From assembly GCA_946479895.1 (NCBI GenBank), contig CAMLHT010000012.1, positions 1 through 26,194 on the forward strand: a stretch of 26,194 bases of DNA, written 5' to 3'. The notes under the pieces were generated by a model. The model was not told where the DNA came from, made no database searches, and saw nothing but the letters and a program-made list of their open reading frames with translations. This DNA comes from an uncultured Gemmatimonadota bacterium (GTDB lineage Bacteria; Gemmatimonadota; Gemmatimonadetes; Gemmatimonadales; Gemmatimonadaceae). The position numbers were made by a program, and so were the translations under genes. Below, one piece after another: positions 1 to 6,570 of the stretch (position 1 is the first letter of the stretch; each line of letters opens with the position of its first letter).

Positions 1-60
1 TGCCGCGGATCCACACCGCCCGGCTCGGCCGCGACCAGGGGTGGTTCCTGCTGGGTTGGT

Positions 61-200
61 GGGACTTGGGGGGGGCGGTGGGCGGAGTGGGGTGGGCGGT
101 GTACGGTGGGGGGTGGGCGGAGGGCGGAGAGCGGAGTTTCGGTTTTCCGCGATGCGGCGTTCGTCCTCCGTCCTCCGCCCTCCACCCTCCACCCTCCGGC
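61..200. repeat. G-rich / C-rich imperfect inverted repeat, gene-free
   Basis: This gene-free stretch holds a G-dense left arm (about 61-136, runs of GGG separated by GT, C or A) and a pyrimidine-dense right arm (about 163-198, repeated CCTCC and CACC units). The segments 105-136 and 163-198 are imperfect reverse complements of each other, so the transcript leaving the minus-strand phosphatase gene could fold into a long stem. The several GGG runs also fit a G-quadruplex on either strand. I see no T-tract, so it is not a classical intrinsic terminator. It may end or protect the phosphatase mRNA, or be a dispersed intergenic repeat. Confidence 0.6.
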
Positions 201-201
201 C

Positions 202-1743
202 TCAGGCCGGCGTCACTCCAGGCTGCCCGTTCCGCACCACCCACTTCGTCGCCGTCTGAATCGGTGCGTCGGGCTTCGTCACGAACTCCACCGTCCTGTA
301 TTCCGCGCGCCACTCCTCCGGCGTCACGACGCACGACACGTAGCCGCGGCGATTGTTCTGCCACTTGAGGTGCGGGTTGTCGGCCGCCGCGGGGCCCGCG
401 GCGATATTGCGATCATTGCCGTCGCCGCCCGAGCTGATGCTCGTCCCGACGAACTCCGTGGCGATCGTCGGTTGGCCGGGCGTCGAGAAGCTCGAGCGCA
501 GCTCGTTCACCCAGCTCGAGTGGATGTCACCGGTGATGACCACCGTGCGGTTCGGCGCCCGCTTCGCGATCTCGCCGAGCAGGCGGTCGCGGGCGACGGG
601 GTAACCACTCCACTGGTCCATCGAGAACCGCTGGCCGTCGCCGGCCTGGCTGTCGTAGGGCGCGACCATCACCTGGTTGGCGATCACCTGCCAGCGCGCC
701 TTCGATGACGACAGGCCCTCGTAGAGCCACTTCTCCTGCTTCGCTCCCATCATCGTGCGCGCCGGATCGGCCCAGCCGTCGCAGGGCACGGGCTTCGTGC
801 CGTCGCCGCACGCCTGGTCATCGCGGAACTGCCGCGTGTCGAGCACGGAGAACTGGGCCAGCGCGCCCCACTCGAGCCGGCGCGTGATGCTGAGGTTCGA
901 CCAGTCGCCCGACGCCGGCAGCCGGACCGGCTGGTGCTCCCACCACGCCTGGTACGCTGCCGCGCGGCGCTTACGCATCAGGTCCACGCCCACCGTGGTG
1001 TCGCCGTTGATGAGCCCCGCGTAGTTGTTGGAGACCTCGTGGTCGTCCCAGGTCAGGATCCACGGCCGGTTCCGGTGCGCTTCCTTGAGATTGTCGTCGA
1101 GCTTCGTCTGGCCGTAGCGCTGGCGGTAATCCGCGAGCGTCATCAGCAACGGCCCGACGTACGGGCGAACCACGTTCGGCCGCGGCGCGTTCTCGTAGAT
1201 GTAGTCGCCGAGGTGCGCGACGAGATCGAGCTCCTCGGCCGCCATGTGGTGATAGGCGGTGTAGAGACCCTGCTCGTAGTGCTGGCAGGAGGCGAAGGCG
1301 AAGCGGAGCGGCGTGACGGCGTTGCGCGACGGCGCGGTGCGCGTGCGCCCCACCTGAGTCGTCGCGTCGCCGGTCATGAAGCGGTAGTGATACCAGCGAT
1401 CGGGCTGGAGGCCGCCCACGTCAACGTGCACGCTGTATCCGAGCTCCGGCGTCGCCGTCGCCGTGCCGCGCCTCACGATCCTCGCGAACTTCTCGTCGTC
1501 CGCGACTTCCCATCGCACCGCGACGCGGCTGCCGCTCATGCCGCCGTCGGGATCGAGCGGCCGCGGCGCGAGCCGCGTCCACAGGGTGACGCCGCTGGAA
1601 TGCGGATCGCCCGACGCGACGCCGAGCTGGAACGGATCCTCGGCGAAGGGCGCGCGACGCACGACGCGCCAGTCGTTCGGGACGATGGCCGCGAGCGCGG
1701 CGAGCTTCGCGAGGTCGCCGACGAATACTCTGCGATTGATCAT
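202..1743 (-). CDS. PhoD-like alkaline phosphatase (phosphodiesterase/phosphatase D)
   Basis: Predicted exported metallophosphatase of 513 residues that releases phosphate from phosphomono- or diesters outside the cytoplasm. The N-terminus (MINRRVFVGDLAKLAALAA) is a twin-arginine-like signal, as in Tat-exported PhoD. An Ig-like N-terminal domain covers about residues 35-140, followed by the metallophosphatase core. Visible motifs are FAFASCQHY (148-156, with the Cys that binds iron in PhoD), HLGDYIYE (177-184), TWDDHEVSNNY (231-241) and ITGDIHSS (403-410). The ATG at 1743 was chosen because it starts the signal peptide; the frame stays open upstream but that extension resembles no protein. 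The gene is divergent from the ECF sigma gene across 131 bp. Family assignment is firm; the substrate is unknown. Confidence 0.93.
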   Translation of the reverse strand: MINRRVFVGDLAKLAALAAIVPNDWRVVRRAPFAEDPFQLGVASGDPHSSGVTLWTRLAPRPLDPDGGMSGSRVAVRWEVADDEKFARIVRRGTATATPELGYSVHVDVGGLQPDRWYHYRFMTGDATTQVGRTRTAPSRNAVTPLRFAFASCQHYEQGLYTAYHHMAAEELDLVAHLGDYIYENAPRPNVVRPYVGPLLMTLADYRQRYGQTKLDDNLKEAHRNRPWILTWDDHEVSNNYAGLINGDTTVGVDLMRKRRAAAYQAWWEHQPVRLPASGDWSNLSITRRLEWGALAQFSVLDTRQFRDDQACGDGTKPVPCDGWADPARTMMGAKQEKWLYEGLSSSKARWQVIANQVMVAPYDSQAGDGQRFSMDQWSGYPVARDRLLGEIAKRAPNRTVVITGDIHSSWVNELRSSFSTPGQPTIATEFVGTSISSGGDGNDRNIAAGPAAADNPHLKWQNNRRGYVSCVVTPEEWRAEYRTVEFVTKPDAPIQTATKWVVRNGQPGVTPA

Positions 1744-1817
1744 TGGCGGGGGGCGATTGGCGGTGGGAAGGGACCCCAAGGATGGCGAAATCCGCGCGAG
1801 GCCGCATCTCCCGGCCG

Positions 1818-1908
1818 GGACCGGACGTGATCCGGTCGGGCCAGTCCTTCCGCGTCCATCTCCAGGAGGGCAATATGCCAACGACCATGAGCACCGGACC
1901 GGACGTGA
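1818..1908. promoter_or_regulatory. Inverted repeat and 13-bp direct repeat in the sigma-gene leader
   Basis: GACCGGA (1819-1825) and TCCGGTC (1831-1837) form a perfect 7-bp inverted repeat with a 5-bp spacer in the leader between the divergent phosphatase and sigma genes. The word GGACCGGACGTGA at 1818-1830, which covers the left arm, recurs exactly at 1896-1908 inside the first codons of the sigma gene. This could be a regulator or autoregulation site, but in DNA this GC-rich it may be chance. Confidence 0.3.
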
Positions 1909-2456
1909 CCCAGATGCTCCGCGCATGGCGCGACGGCGACAGCGCCGCCGGCGAGAAGCTGCTGCCGGTCGTGTACGCCGAGCTGCACCGTCGGGCGGCG
2001 GCGGCGATGCGACGCGAGGGAGACGGCCACACGCTCCAGCCGACGGCGCTCGTCAACGAGGCCTACATGAAGCTCGTGGACCAGCGGCAGTCCCACTGGC
2101 AGAATCGCGCCCAGTTCTACGGCATCGCCGCGCAGCTCATGCGGCGGATCCTGATCGATCATGCGCGCGAGCGTCTCGCGGCCAAGCGCGGCGGCGGCGC
2201 GAAGGCGGTCACGCTCAGCGGCATCGAGGCCGCGGCCCCCGCCGATGAAACCGTGGACGTGCTCGAGCTGCACGATGCGCTCGAACGACTCGCCGCGCTC
2301 GACGAGCGCCAGGGGAAGGTCGTCGAGCTGCGCTACTTCGGCGGGCTGAGCGTGGAGGAGACGGCGGAGGTGCTCGGGATATCGCCCGCGACGGTGAAGC
2401 GCGAATGGGCCACCGCCCGCGCCTGGCTCAGGCGCGAGCTGGCGGGATCACGCTGA
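1875..2456 (+). CDS. ECF-type RNA polymerase sigma factor (ECF_sub / TIGR02999-like)
   Basis: A 193-residue alternative sigma factor that would direct RNA polymerase to a dedicated promoter set. Region 2 spans about 28-100 (PVVYAELHRRAAAAMRRE, then ALVNEAYMKLVD and FYGIAAQLMRRILIDHAR), and region 4 spans about 130-186 with the helix-turn-helix SVEETAEVLGISPATVKREW. The wording matches the larger ECF group common in Acidobacteria, Planctomycetes and Gemmatimonadota, whose genes often lie beside Ser/Thr kinases; one lies 4.1 kb away here. The ATG at 1875 is chosen because AGGAGGG stands 4 bp upstream at 1864-1870 and because it starts where the family does. No anti-sigma factor is adjacent. A degenerate second copy of this gene's 3' end is seen at about 6570-6614. 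Confidence 0.93.
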   Translation: MPTTMSTGPDVTQMLRAWRDGDSAAGEKLLPVVYAELHRRAAAAMRREGDGHTLQPTALVNEAYMKLVDQRQSHWQNRAQFYGIAAQLMRRILIDHARERLAAKRGGGAKAVTLSGIEAAAPADETVDVLELHDALERLAALDERQGKVVELRYFGGLSVEETAEVLGISPATVKREWATARAWLRRELAGSR

Positions 2457-2463
2457 GCCGCAG

Positions 2464-3105
2464 CTACCGAACGACCTTGCTGCCGGCGCGATTGTCCGGC
2501 ACGAAGTGCGACCGGCCGGGCATGACCACCCGCGGCAGCGATCTCGCGTCCATCGTCGTGCCGCGGTCCACGACGCCGTTCTCGGCCAGCAGGAACGCGA
2601 TGACGCTGTAGACGTCGTCCGGCGGCAGCGAGCCCGGCGCCGTGAACGGCATTGCCCGGTTGATGTAGTCGTAGAGCGTCGTGGCATACGGCCAGTAGTT
2701 GCCGACCGTCTTCACGAGCGCGGGATCCTTCCCGAACGAGAAGTCGCGCGGCTCGGGTCCGATGAGGCGCGGGTTGGGCGCGATCCCTTCGCCCTTCGGC
2801 CCATGGCAGGCCGCGCACTGAGCGGCGAAGACGCGCGCGCCACGGTCGTACGTGCCGCGTCCTTCGGGAAGCCCGCGCCCCTCCGGATTCACGTCGATGT
2901 TCCAGGCGCGCTGCTCGGCCGGCGTCGCCGTCCTTCCGATCGTGCGGAAGCGCGGAGCGAGATCCGCCGGACGCGCGGCCGCCAGCTCCACGCTGCCGGT
3001 CGCCGCGTCGGTGACGGCGGTGTCACGGCGTGCTTCACCGGCACCGCGGCAGGCCGACGCCAGCAACGCGAGCCCGATCGGGAGCACCACCCGGCGCGCG
3101 CTCAT
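2464..3105 (-). CDS. SoxD-like monoheme cytochrome c lipoprotein
   Basis: A 213-residue c-type cytochrome, the likely electron acceptor of the SoxC-like enzyme encoded just upstream. The N-terminus MSARRVVLPIGLALLASAC has a lipobox ending at Cys19, so it is probably membrane-anchored on the outer face of the inner membrane. The heme motif CAACH is at 97-101, and Met152 in NRAMPF is the likely sixth ligand. The stretch NPRLIGPEPRDFSFGKDP and the IAFLLAENG segment resemble the SoxD/SorB cytochrome domain. Some SoxD proteins are diheme and nearly twice as long; here only one heme domain exists. Its ATG overlaps the soxC stop (ATGA, 3102-3105), implying translational coupling. SorB-like is an equally fair name. 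Confidence 0.83.
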   Translation of the reverse strand: MSARRVVLPIGLALLASACRGAGEARRDTAVTDAATGSVELAAARPADLAPRFRTIGRTATPAEQRAWNIDVNPEGRGLPEGRGTYDRGARVFAAQCAACHGPKGEGIAPNPRLIGPEPRDFSFGKDPALVKTVGNYWPYATTLYDYINRAMPFTAPGSLPPDDVYSVIAFLLAENGVVDRGTTMDARSLPRVVMPGRSHFVPDNRAGSKVVR

Positions 3106-4316
3106 CCGCCGAATGCGACGCTGCCATCCGGCTCGATGCGCCACGAGCGGATGGAGTTGAAGTGGAAATCGGTGCCCTTCCCCCGCGCCGCCTCGAATGC
3201 CGCGCGGGTCGGCTGCACGTAGCCCGTGTCGTCGGTGGCGCGACTCATCACCGTCGCTCGCCCTCCCTTCCATTCCCACATCATCGAGAAGCGCGTGTGC
3301 GCCTTCGGCAGCACGGGGCCGCCCAGCTCGGCGTTCCTCCAGGTCGCGCCGTCGTCGGTGCTGACCTCGACCCGGGCGATGCGGCCGCGCCCCGACCAGG
3401 CGATCCCGGAGAGCTGATGCCATCCGCGCGCGAGGCGCGCCGGCGGCGCGAGCGATGTGATCAGTGACTTCGCGTCCATCTCGAAGCTGAACTGCCGCGC
3501 GGTGGCGTCCGGCAGCGGGTCGGTGTACTTCGACGTCTCGTCCTTCGACATGTTCGGCTGGTCGATCAGCTTGATGCGCCGCAGCCACTTGATGCTGGTG
3601 TTGCCCTCGTATCCCGGCAGGAAGAGCCGGACCGGATAGCCGTTCGACGGGCGCAACGCCTCGCCGTTGTAGGCGAAGACCACCATCGCGTCATCCCACG
3701 CCTTCGCGATCGGGATGCTGCGCGACAGCTTCGCCGCGTCGCCACCCTCGGCCAGGAACCACGTTGCGTTCTTCTTCGCGCCGGTCTCGGCCAGGATGAC
3801 GCCGAGGGGGACGCCGGTCCATTCGCCGTTGCTGGTGAGGCCGTCCACCATCTGCGGCGTCATCGCCGGCTTCGGCTCGCGATAGGCGGCGCGGCCGTTG
3901 CCGGCGCACTCGATGAAGTACACGCGCGAAACGCTGGGGAAGCGCCGCAGGTCGTCGAGCGTGAACACCATCGGGCGGTCGACGAGGCCATGGACCATCA
4001 GCCGGTACGCCTTCGGATCGATGGTCGGGATTCCCGAGTGATGCCGCTCGAAGAGAAGGTCATTCGGCGTCATCGTGCCGGTCAGCTCATGCAGTGGCGT
4101 GAGCGACGATCCGGTGAGCAGCCCGGTGGGCGTGCGGGCGGGCGCCTCGAAAGCCGATCGCGCGCTGACCGCCGACGTCATCCCCGCCGGCTCGGCCTGC
4201 CCGGCTGCTTCGGCGATCCCGGCCCCAACACCCAGCTTGTGCAGCAGCGCCGCGCCCGCGGTCGCGGCGGCGCCGGTCAGCACCGCCCGGCGGGAGATGC
4301 CGTCGCCGTCGCTCAC
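3102..4316 (-). CDS. soxC: SoxC-like sulfite/sulfane dehydrogenase, molybdenum cofactor subunit
   Basis: A 404-residue member of the sulfite oxidase family, which oxidises sulfite (SorA) or protein-bound sulfane sulfur (SoxC) and passes electrons to a cytochrome c. The N-terminus carries a twin-arginine signal (ISRRAVLTGAAATAGAALL), as expected for a Tat-exported molybdoenzyme. The Moco domain (about 75-280) contains YFIECAGNGR, with Cys137 as the molybdenum ligand, and NGYPVRLFLPGYEGNTSIKW. The C-terminal dimerisation domain (about 290-404) has WSGRGRIARVEVSTDDGATW. The start is GTG at 4316, which overlaps the upstream cytochrome stop as GTGA (4313-4316) and precedes the Tat signal by a few residues. 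SoxC and SorA cannot be separated by eye; the adjoining SoxD-like cytochrome favours SoxCD. Confidence 0.9.
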   Translation of the reverse strand: MSDGDGISRRAVLTGAAATAGAALLHKLGVGAGIAEAAGQAEPAGMTSAVSARSAFEAPARTPTGLLTGSSLTPLHELTGTMTPNDLLFERHHSGIPTIDPKAYRLMVHGLVDRPMVFTLDDLRRFPSVSRVYFIECAGNGRAAYREPKPAMTPQMVDGLTSNGEWTGVPLGVILAETGAKKNATWFLAEGGDAAKLSRSIPIAKAWDDAMVVFAYNGEALRPSNGYPVRLFLPGYEGNTSIKWLRRIKLIDQPNMSKDETSKYTDPLPDATARQFSFEMDAKSLITSLAPPARLARGWHQLSGIAWSGRGRIARVEVSTDDGATWRNAELGGPVLPKAHTRFSMMWEWKGGRATVMSRATDDTGYVQPTRAAFEAARGKGTDFHFNSIRSWRIEPDGSVAFGG

Positions 4317-5269
4317 GGGCTGCGCTTGACGCTGCGCGGCGCGTCCACGATCGCGCCCGCCGGATTCGCGCGCTTGAGCACCGGGGGCGGCAGGTACGCG
4401 GTGTGGCCCTTCGTCGCGTACGGTGCGTCGGCGGGCGCGCCACCCATCGGCCAGTCGTTTTCCTTGCCCGGCGAATCGGGGCGCGGCTGCGAGGTGACGT
4501 ACGCGGCGACGTCGAACGCCTCCTGCGGGGTCAGCGACTTCGCGGCGCCGTAGGGCATGTTGTGCCAGATGAACGACGCCGCCTTGCCGCGGCGGGCCAT
4601 CGAGGCGCCGACGCTGAACGACTTCGGCCCCCACAGCGCCGGCACGCCCGGCGGGATGGCCTTGTTGCCTTCGCCGGTCATCTGGTGGCAGGCGGCGCAC
4701 TTCGCCGCGTAGACCTGCTGCCCGCGCGTCACGTCGCCCTCGAGCTCGGGCTCCATTTTCGGGATTCCAGCCGCCCCGGGAAGCTTGCCGCCCTCGCCGA
4801 CGGGAACGCCGCGCGAGAGGAACGCGATGTAGGCGAGGATGTCCTGCATCTCGCGGCTGTCGGTCGGCAGCTTGTTCCCGGCGAGGCTTCGCGTGAAACA
4901 GTAGTTCACGCGGTCAGCGAGGCCGATGACGGCGCCGGTGCGATCGAGGTATTTGGGAAACCGGGCATGGGACCCGGTGAGTGGCGCGGCGTCGGCGTTC
5001 CGGCCGCCGTTCACATGGCAGTTCGTGCAGTTGATCGCCCCGGGCGCGTACGCGGGCAGGCTGTCGGAGGTGTGCATCACGAGTGCGAGGCCGCGGCGGA
5101 TGGACTGCCCCAGGGAATCGTTCGGGATCTCCGAATCCGTGGGAGCCTTCCACGCGGCGGCGTCGAATGCGGCGCTCGCCTGCTGGACCACCCCGGGGGT
5201 CGTCCGGTCGCATCCGGCGATCAGGGCGGCGACGAGCATCGGGACGGCGACGGCGCTGGCGGTCTTCAT
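4313..5269 (-). CDS. TsdA-like diheme cytochrome c (thiosulfate dehydrogenase family)
   Basis: A 318-residue diheme cytochrome c, probably a thiosulfate dehydrogenase (2 thiosulfate to tetrathionate) or a related enzyme. It starts with a lipoprotein signal ending LIAGC (Cys20). Heme 1 is CTNCH (81-85) and heme 2 is CAACH (191-195). Cys124 in VNYCFTRSLAGNKLP lies 39 residues after His85, where TsdA has its unusual Cys ligand to the catalytic heme; Met238 in HNMPYG fits the heme 2 ligand. The C-terminal PDSPGKENDWPMGG segment also matches TsdA. The ATG at 5269 has AAGGA upstream. It is the first gene of a minus-strand operon with soxC and the SoxD-like gene, all joined by 4-bp overlaps. Activity toward thiosulfate is inferred. 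Confidence 0.87.
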   Translation of the reverse strand: MKTASAVAVPMLVAALIAGCDRTTPGVVQQASAAFDAAAWKAPTDSEIPNDSLGQSIRRGLALVMHTSDSLPAYAPGAINCTNCHVNGGRNADAAPLTGSHARFPKYLDRTGAVIGLADRVNYCFTRSLAGNKLPTDSREMQDILAYIAFLSRGVPVGEGGKLPGAAGIPKMEPELEGDVTRGQQVYAAKCAACHQMTGEGNKAIPPGVPALWGPKSFSVGASMARRGKAASFIWHNMPYGAAKSLTPQEAFDVAAYVTSQPRPDSPGKENDWPMGGAPADAPYATKGHTAYLPPPVLKRANPAGAIVDAPRSVKRSP

Positions 5270-5422
5270 CCTGGAATCCTTCGGGTGAGGGTTCAATGTC
5301 GCCCCGGGGCGGGGCTCGTCTGTGAGGGAATCTCCCGGCCCGCCAGCGGCGGTCCACCGACAGGCAGGGCCCCCTCCCGCCCTAATGTGGAGACGGCGCC
5401 CCTCGCGGGCAATGGCGGATAT

Positions 5423-5442
5423 TACTATATAGTTATATAGTA
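5423..5442. promoter_or_regulatory. Perfect AT-rich palindrome, probable operator of the divergent sulfur genes
   Basis: TACTATATA (5423-5431) and TATATAGTA (5434-5442) are perfect reverse complements separated by GT. This is an AT-only island in very GC-rich DNA, lying 154 bp before the TsdA-like gene and 56 bp before the first YeeE-type gene, which are divergent. Short AT-rich palindromes at divergent sulfur genes are typical of ArsR/SmtB-type repressors such as BigR, SqrR and SoxR, which sense persulfide or sulfur compounds. TATAGT within each arm could double as a -10 element on each strand. No such regulator is encoded in the window, so its identity is inference. Confidence 0.65.
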
Positions 5443-5497
5443 TGCCGACTGCGACGCGAGGTCCCTTGCGTCGTTCACCCAACATGGGAGACATGCC

Positions 5498-6037
5498 ATG
5501 ACCACACCTTCCGCGACCCTGCCGCTGGCCGGCCAGGGGGCGGCGCGCCTGCCACGATGGGCGACGCTCGGAATCCTGTTCGGCCTCCTCAGCGCCGCCG
5601 CCATCGCGCTCTACGCCCCGATCGGCGTCTCCGGCACCTATCCGCGCTTCGTGGGCGCGATCGCCCGTCGCGTGGACCCCGGCTTCGCGGCCTCCAACCC
5701 GTACCTCGTGAAGATGGGCAGCCTCGTCACGCCGGAGACGATGCTCGTCGTCGGCCTGCTCATCGGCGGCTTCTTCTCCGCGCGCGTGTTCGGCCGGACC
5801 AGGGCACCCGCCGTCGAGCGCGTGCACGCGGCCGAGACCACCAACGGACGCCGCTACCTGGACGCCTTCATCGGCGGCACGCTGATCCTCTTCGGCGCGC
5901 GCCTGGCCGGTGGCTGCACCAGTGGCCACATCATCTCGGGCCTCACCCAGCTCGCCGTCAGCAGCACCATCTTCGCCGTCGCGGTGTTCGCCGGCGGGAT
6001 CGGCACGGCGAAGCTCATCTCCGCCTGGAGGGACTGA
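5498..6037 (+). CDS. YeeE/YedE family sulfur transporter, first half (PmpA/TsuA-like)
   Basis: A 179-residue inner-membrane protein of the YeeE/YedE (thiosulfate/sulfur transport) family. Hydrophobic segments lie near residues 22-41, 75-92, 122-137 and 150-172. The key sulfur-handling Cys is in LAGGCTSGHIISG (Cys about 138), matching the conserved motif of TsuA/YeeE, where cysteines relay thiosulfate by transient S-S-S contacts. The protein is about half the length of single-chain YeeE; the next gene supplies the other half. The ATG at 5498 has GGGAG 7 bp upstream. It is divergent from the TsdA-SoxC-SoxD-like operon across the AT-rich palindrome, so both are probably controlled together. Direction of transport and exact substrate cannot be read from the sequence. 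Confidence 0.88.
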   Translation: MTTPSATLPLAGQGAARLPRWATLGILFGLLSAAAIALYAPIGVSGTYPRFVGAIARRVDPGFAASNPYLVKMGSLVTPETMLVVGLLIGGFFSARVFGRTRAPAVERVHAAETTNGRRYLDAFIGGTLILFGARLAGGCTSGHIISGLTQLAVSSTIFAVAVFAGGIGTAKLISAWRD

Positions 6038-6039
6038 CC

Positions 6040-6570
6040 ATGCCGCTCGTCTATGGATTGCTCGTCGGCATCGCGATGGGCGCGCTGATCCAGCGCGTCG
6101 GCGCATCGAGCCCGAAGATGATCCTCGCCGCGCTGCGGCTGGAAGACCTGACGATCATCAAGTTCATGGCGACCACGATCGCCGTCGGCACGATCGTGAC
6201 CTATCTCCTCAGCCTCGGCATGCCGATGCACTTCGACGTGAAGCCGACCTACGTCATCGGCGTCGCGGTCGGCGGCCTGATCTTCGGCGCCGGGTTCGCG
6301 ATCGGCGGCTACTGCCCCGGGACCTGCGTGGTGGGGATCTCGGAGGGCCGCAAGGACGGCTGGGTGGCGCTCCTCGGCGGCATCTTCGGCGCGCTCCTGT
6401 TCACCCTCGCGTTCCCGTTCATCGAGGCGTCGCTGATCAAGCCGTACTCCTACGGAAAGATCACCTGGGGTGACGTGCTGCACGTCCCGACCATCACCGT
6501 GGCGATCGGCTTCGGAGCGGCGCTGCTGGTCGCGATGAAGCTCCTGCCGACGCGCCGACGCGTTACCTGA
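6040..6570 (+). CDS. YeeE/YedE family sulfur transporter, second half (DUF6691/PmpB-like)
   Basis: A 176-residue polytopic membrane protein, the partner half of the preceding transporter gene, starting 2 bp after its stop codon. Hydrophobic segments lie near residues 1-17, 42-60, 71-90, 107-125 and 152-168. The conserved motif GGYCPGTCVVG (about 90-100) provides two cysteines that, with the Cys of the first half, would form the sulfur relay. Two-gene YeeE pairs of this kind are often linked to persulfide metabolism and sulfur-responsive repressors. The stop codon overlaps the convergent kinase gene by 8 bp (6563-6570). Assignment to the family is strong; substrate (thiosulfate, sulfide or polysulfide) is open. 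Confidence 0.87.
   Translation: MPLVYGLLVGIAMGALIQRVGASSPKMILAALRLEDLTIIKFMATTIAVGTIVTYLLSLGMPMHFDVKPTYVIGVAVGGLIFGAGFAIGGYCPGTCVVGISEGRKDGWVALLGGIFGALLFTLAFPFIEASLIKPYSYGKITWGDVLHVPTITVAIGFGAALLVAMKLLPTRRRVT

Noticed and set aside
1..66. A possible 3' end of a plus-strand gene entering the window (frame 3 reads RIHTARLGRDQGWFLLGWWD)
   Set aside because: The peptide looks somewhat protein-like, but the frame continues through the G-rich repeat without a stop until 368 and too little is present to name or bound a gene.
934..1830. A 298-residue plus-strand open frame opposite the phosphatase
   Set aside because: It lies wholly antisense to a gene with clear motifs, its composition (Arg, Val, Ala, His) is that of a shadow frame in GC-rich DNA, and it resembles no family.
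4403..5440. A 345-residue plus-strand open frame opposite the TsdA-like gene
   Set aside because: It is antisense to a gene with two heme motifs, and its end simply translates the AT-rich palindrome (YYYIVI).
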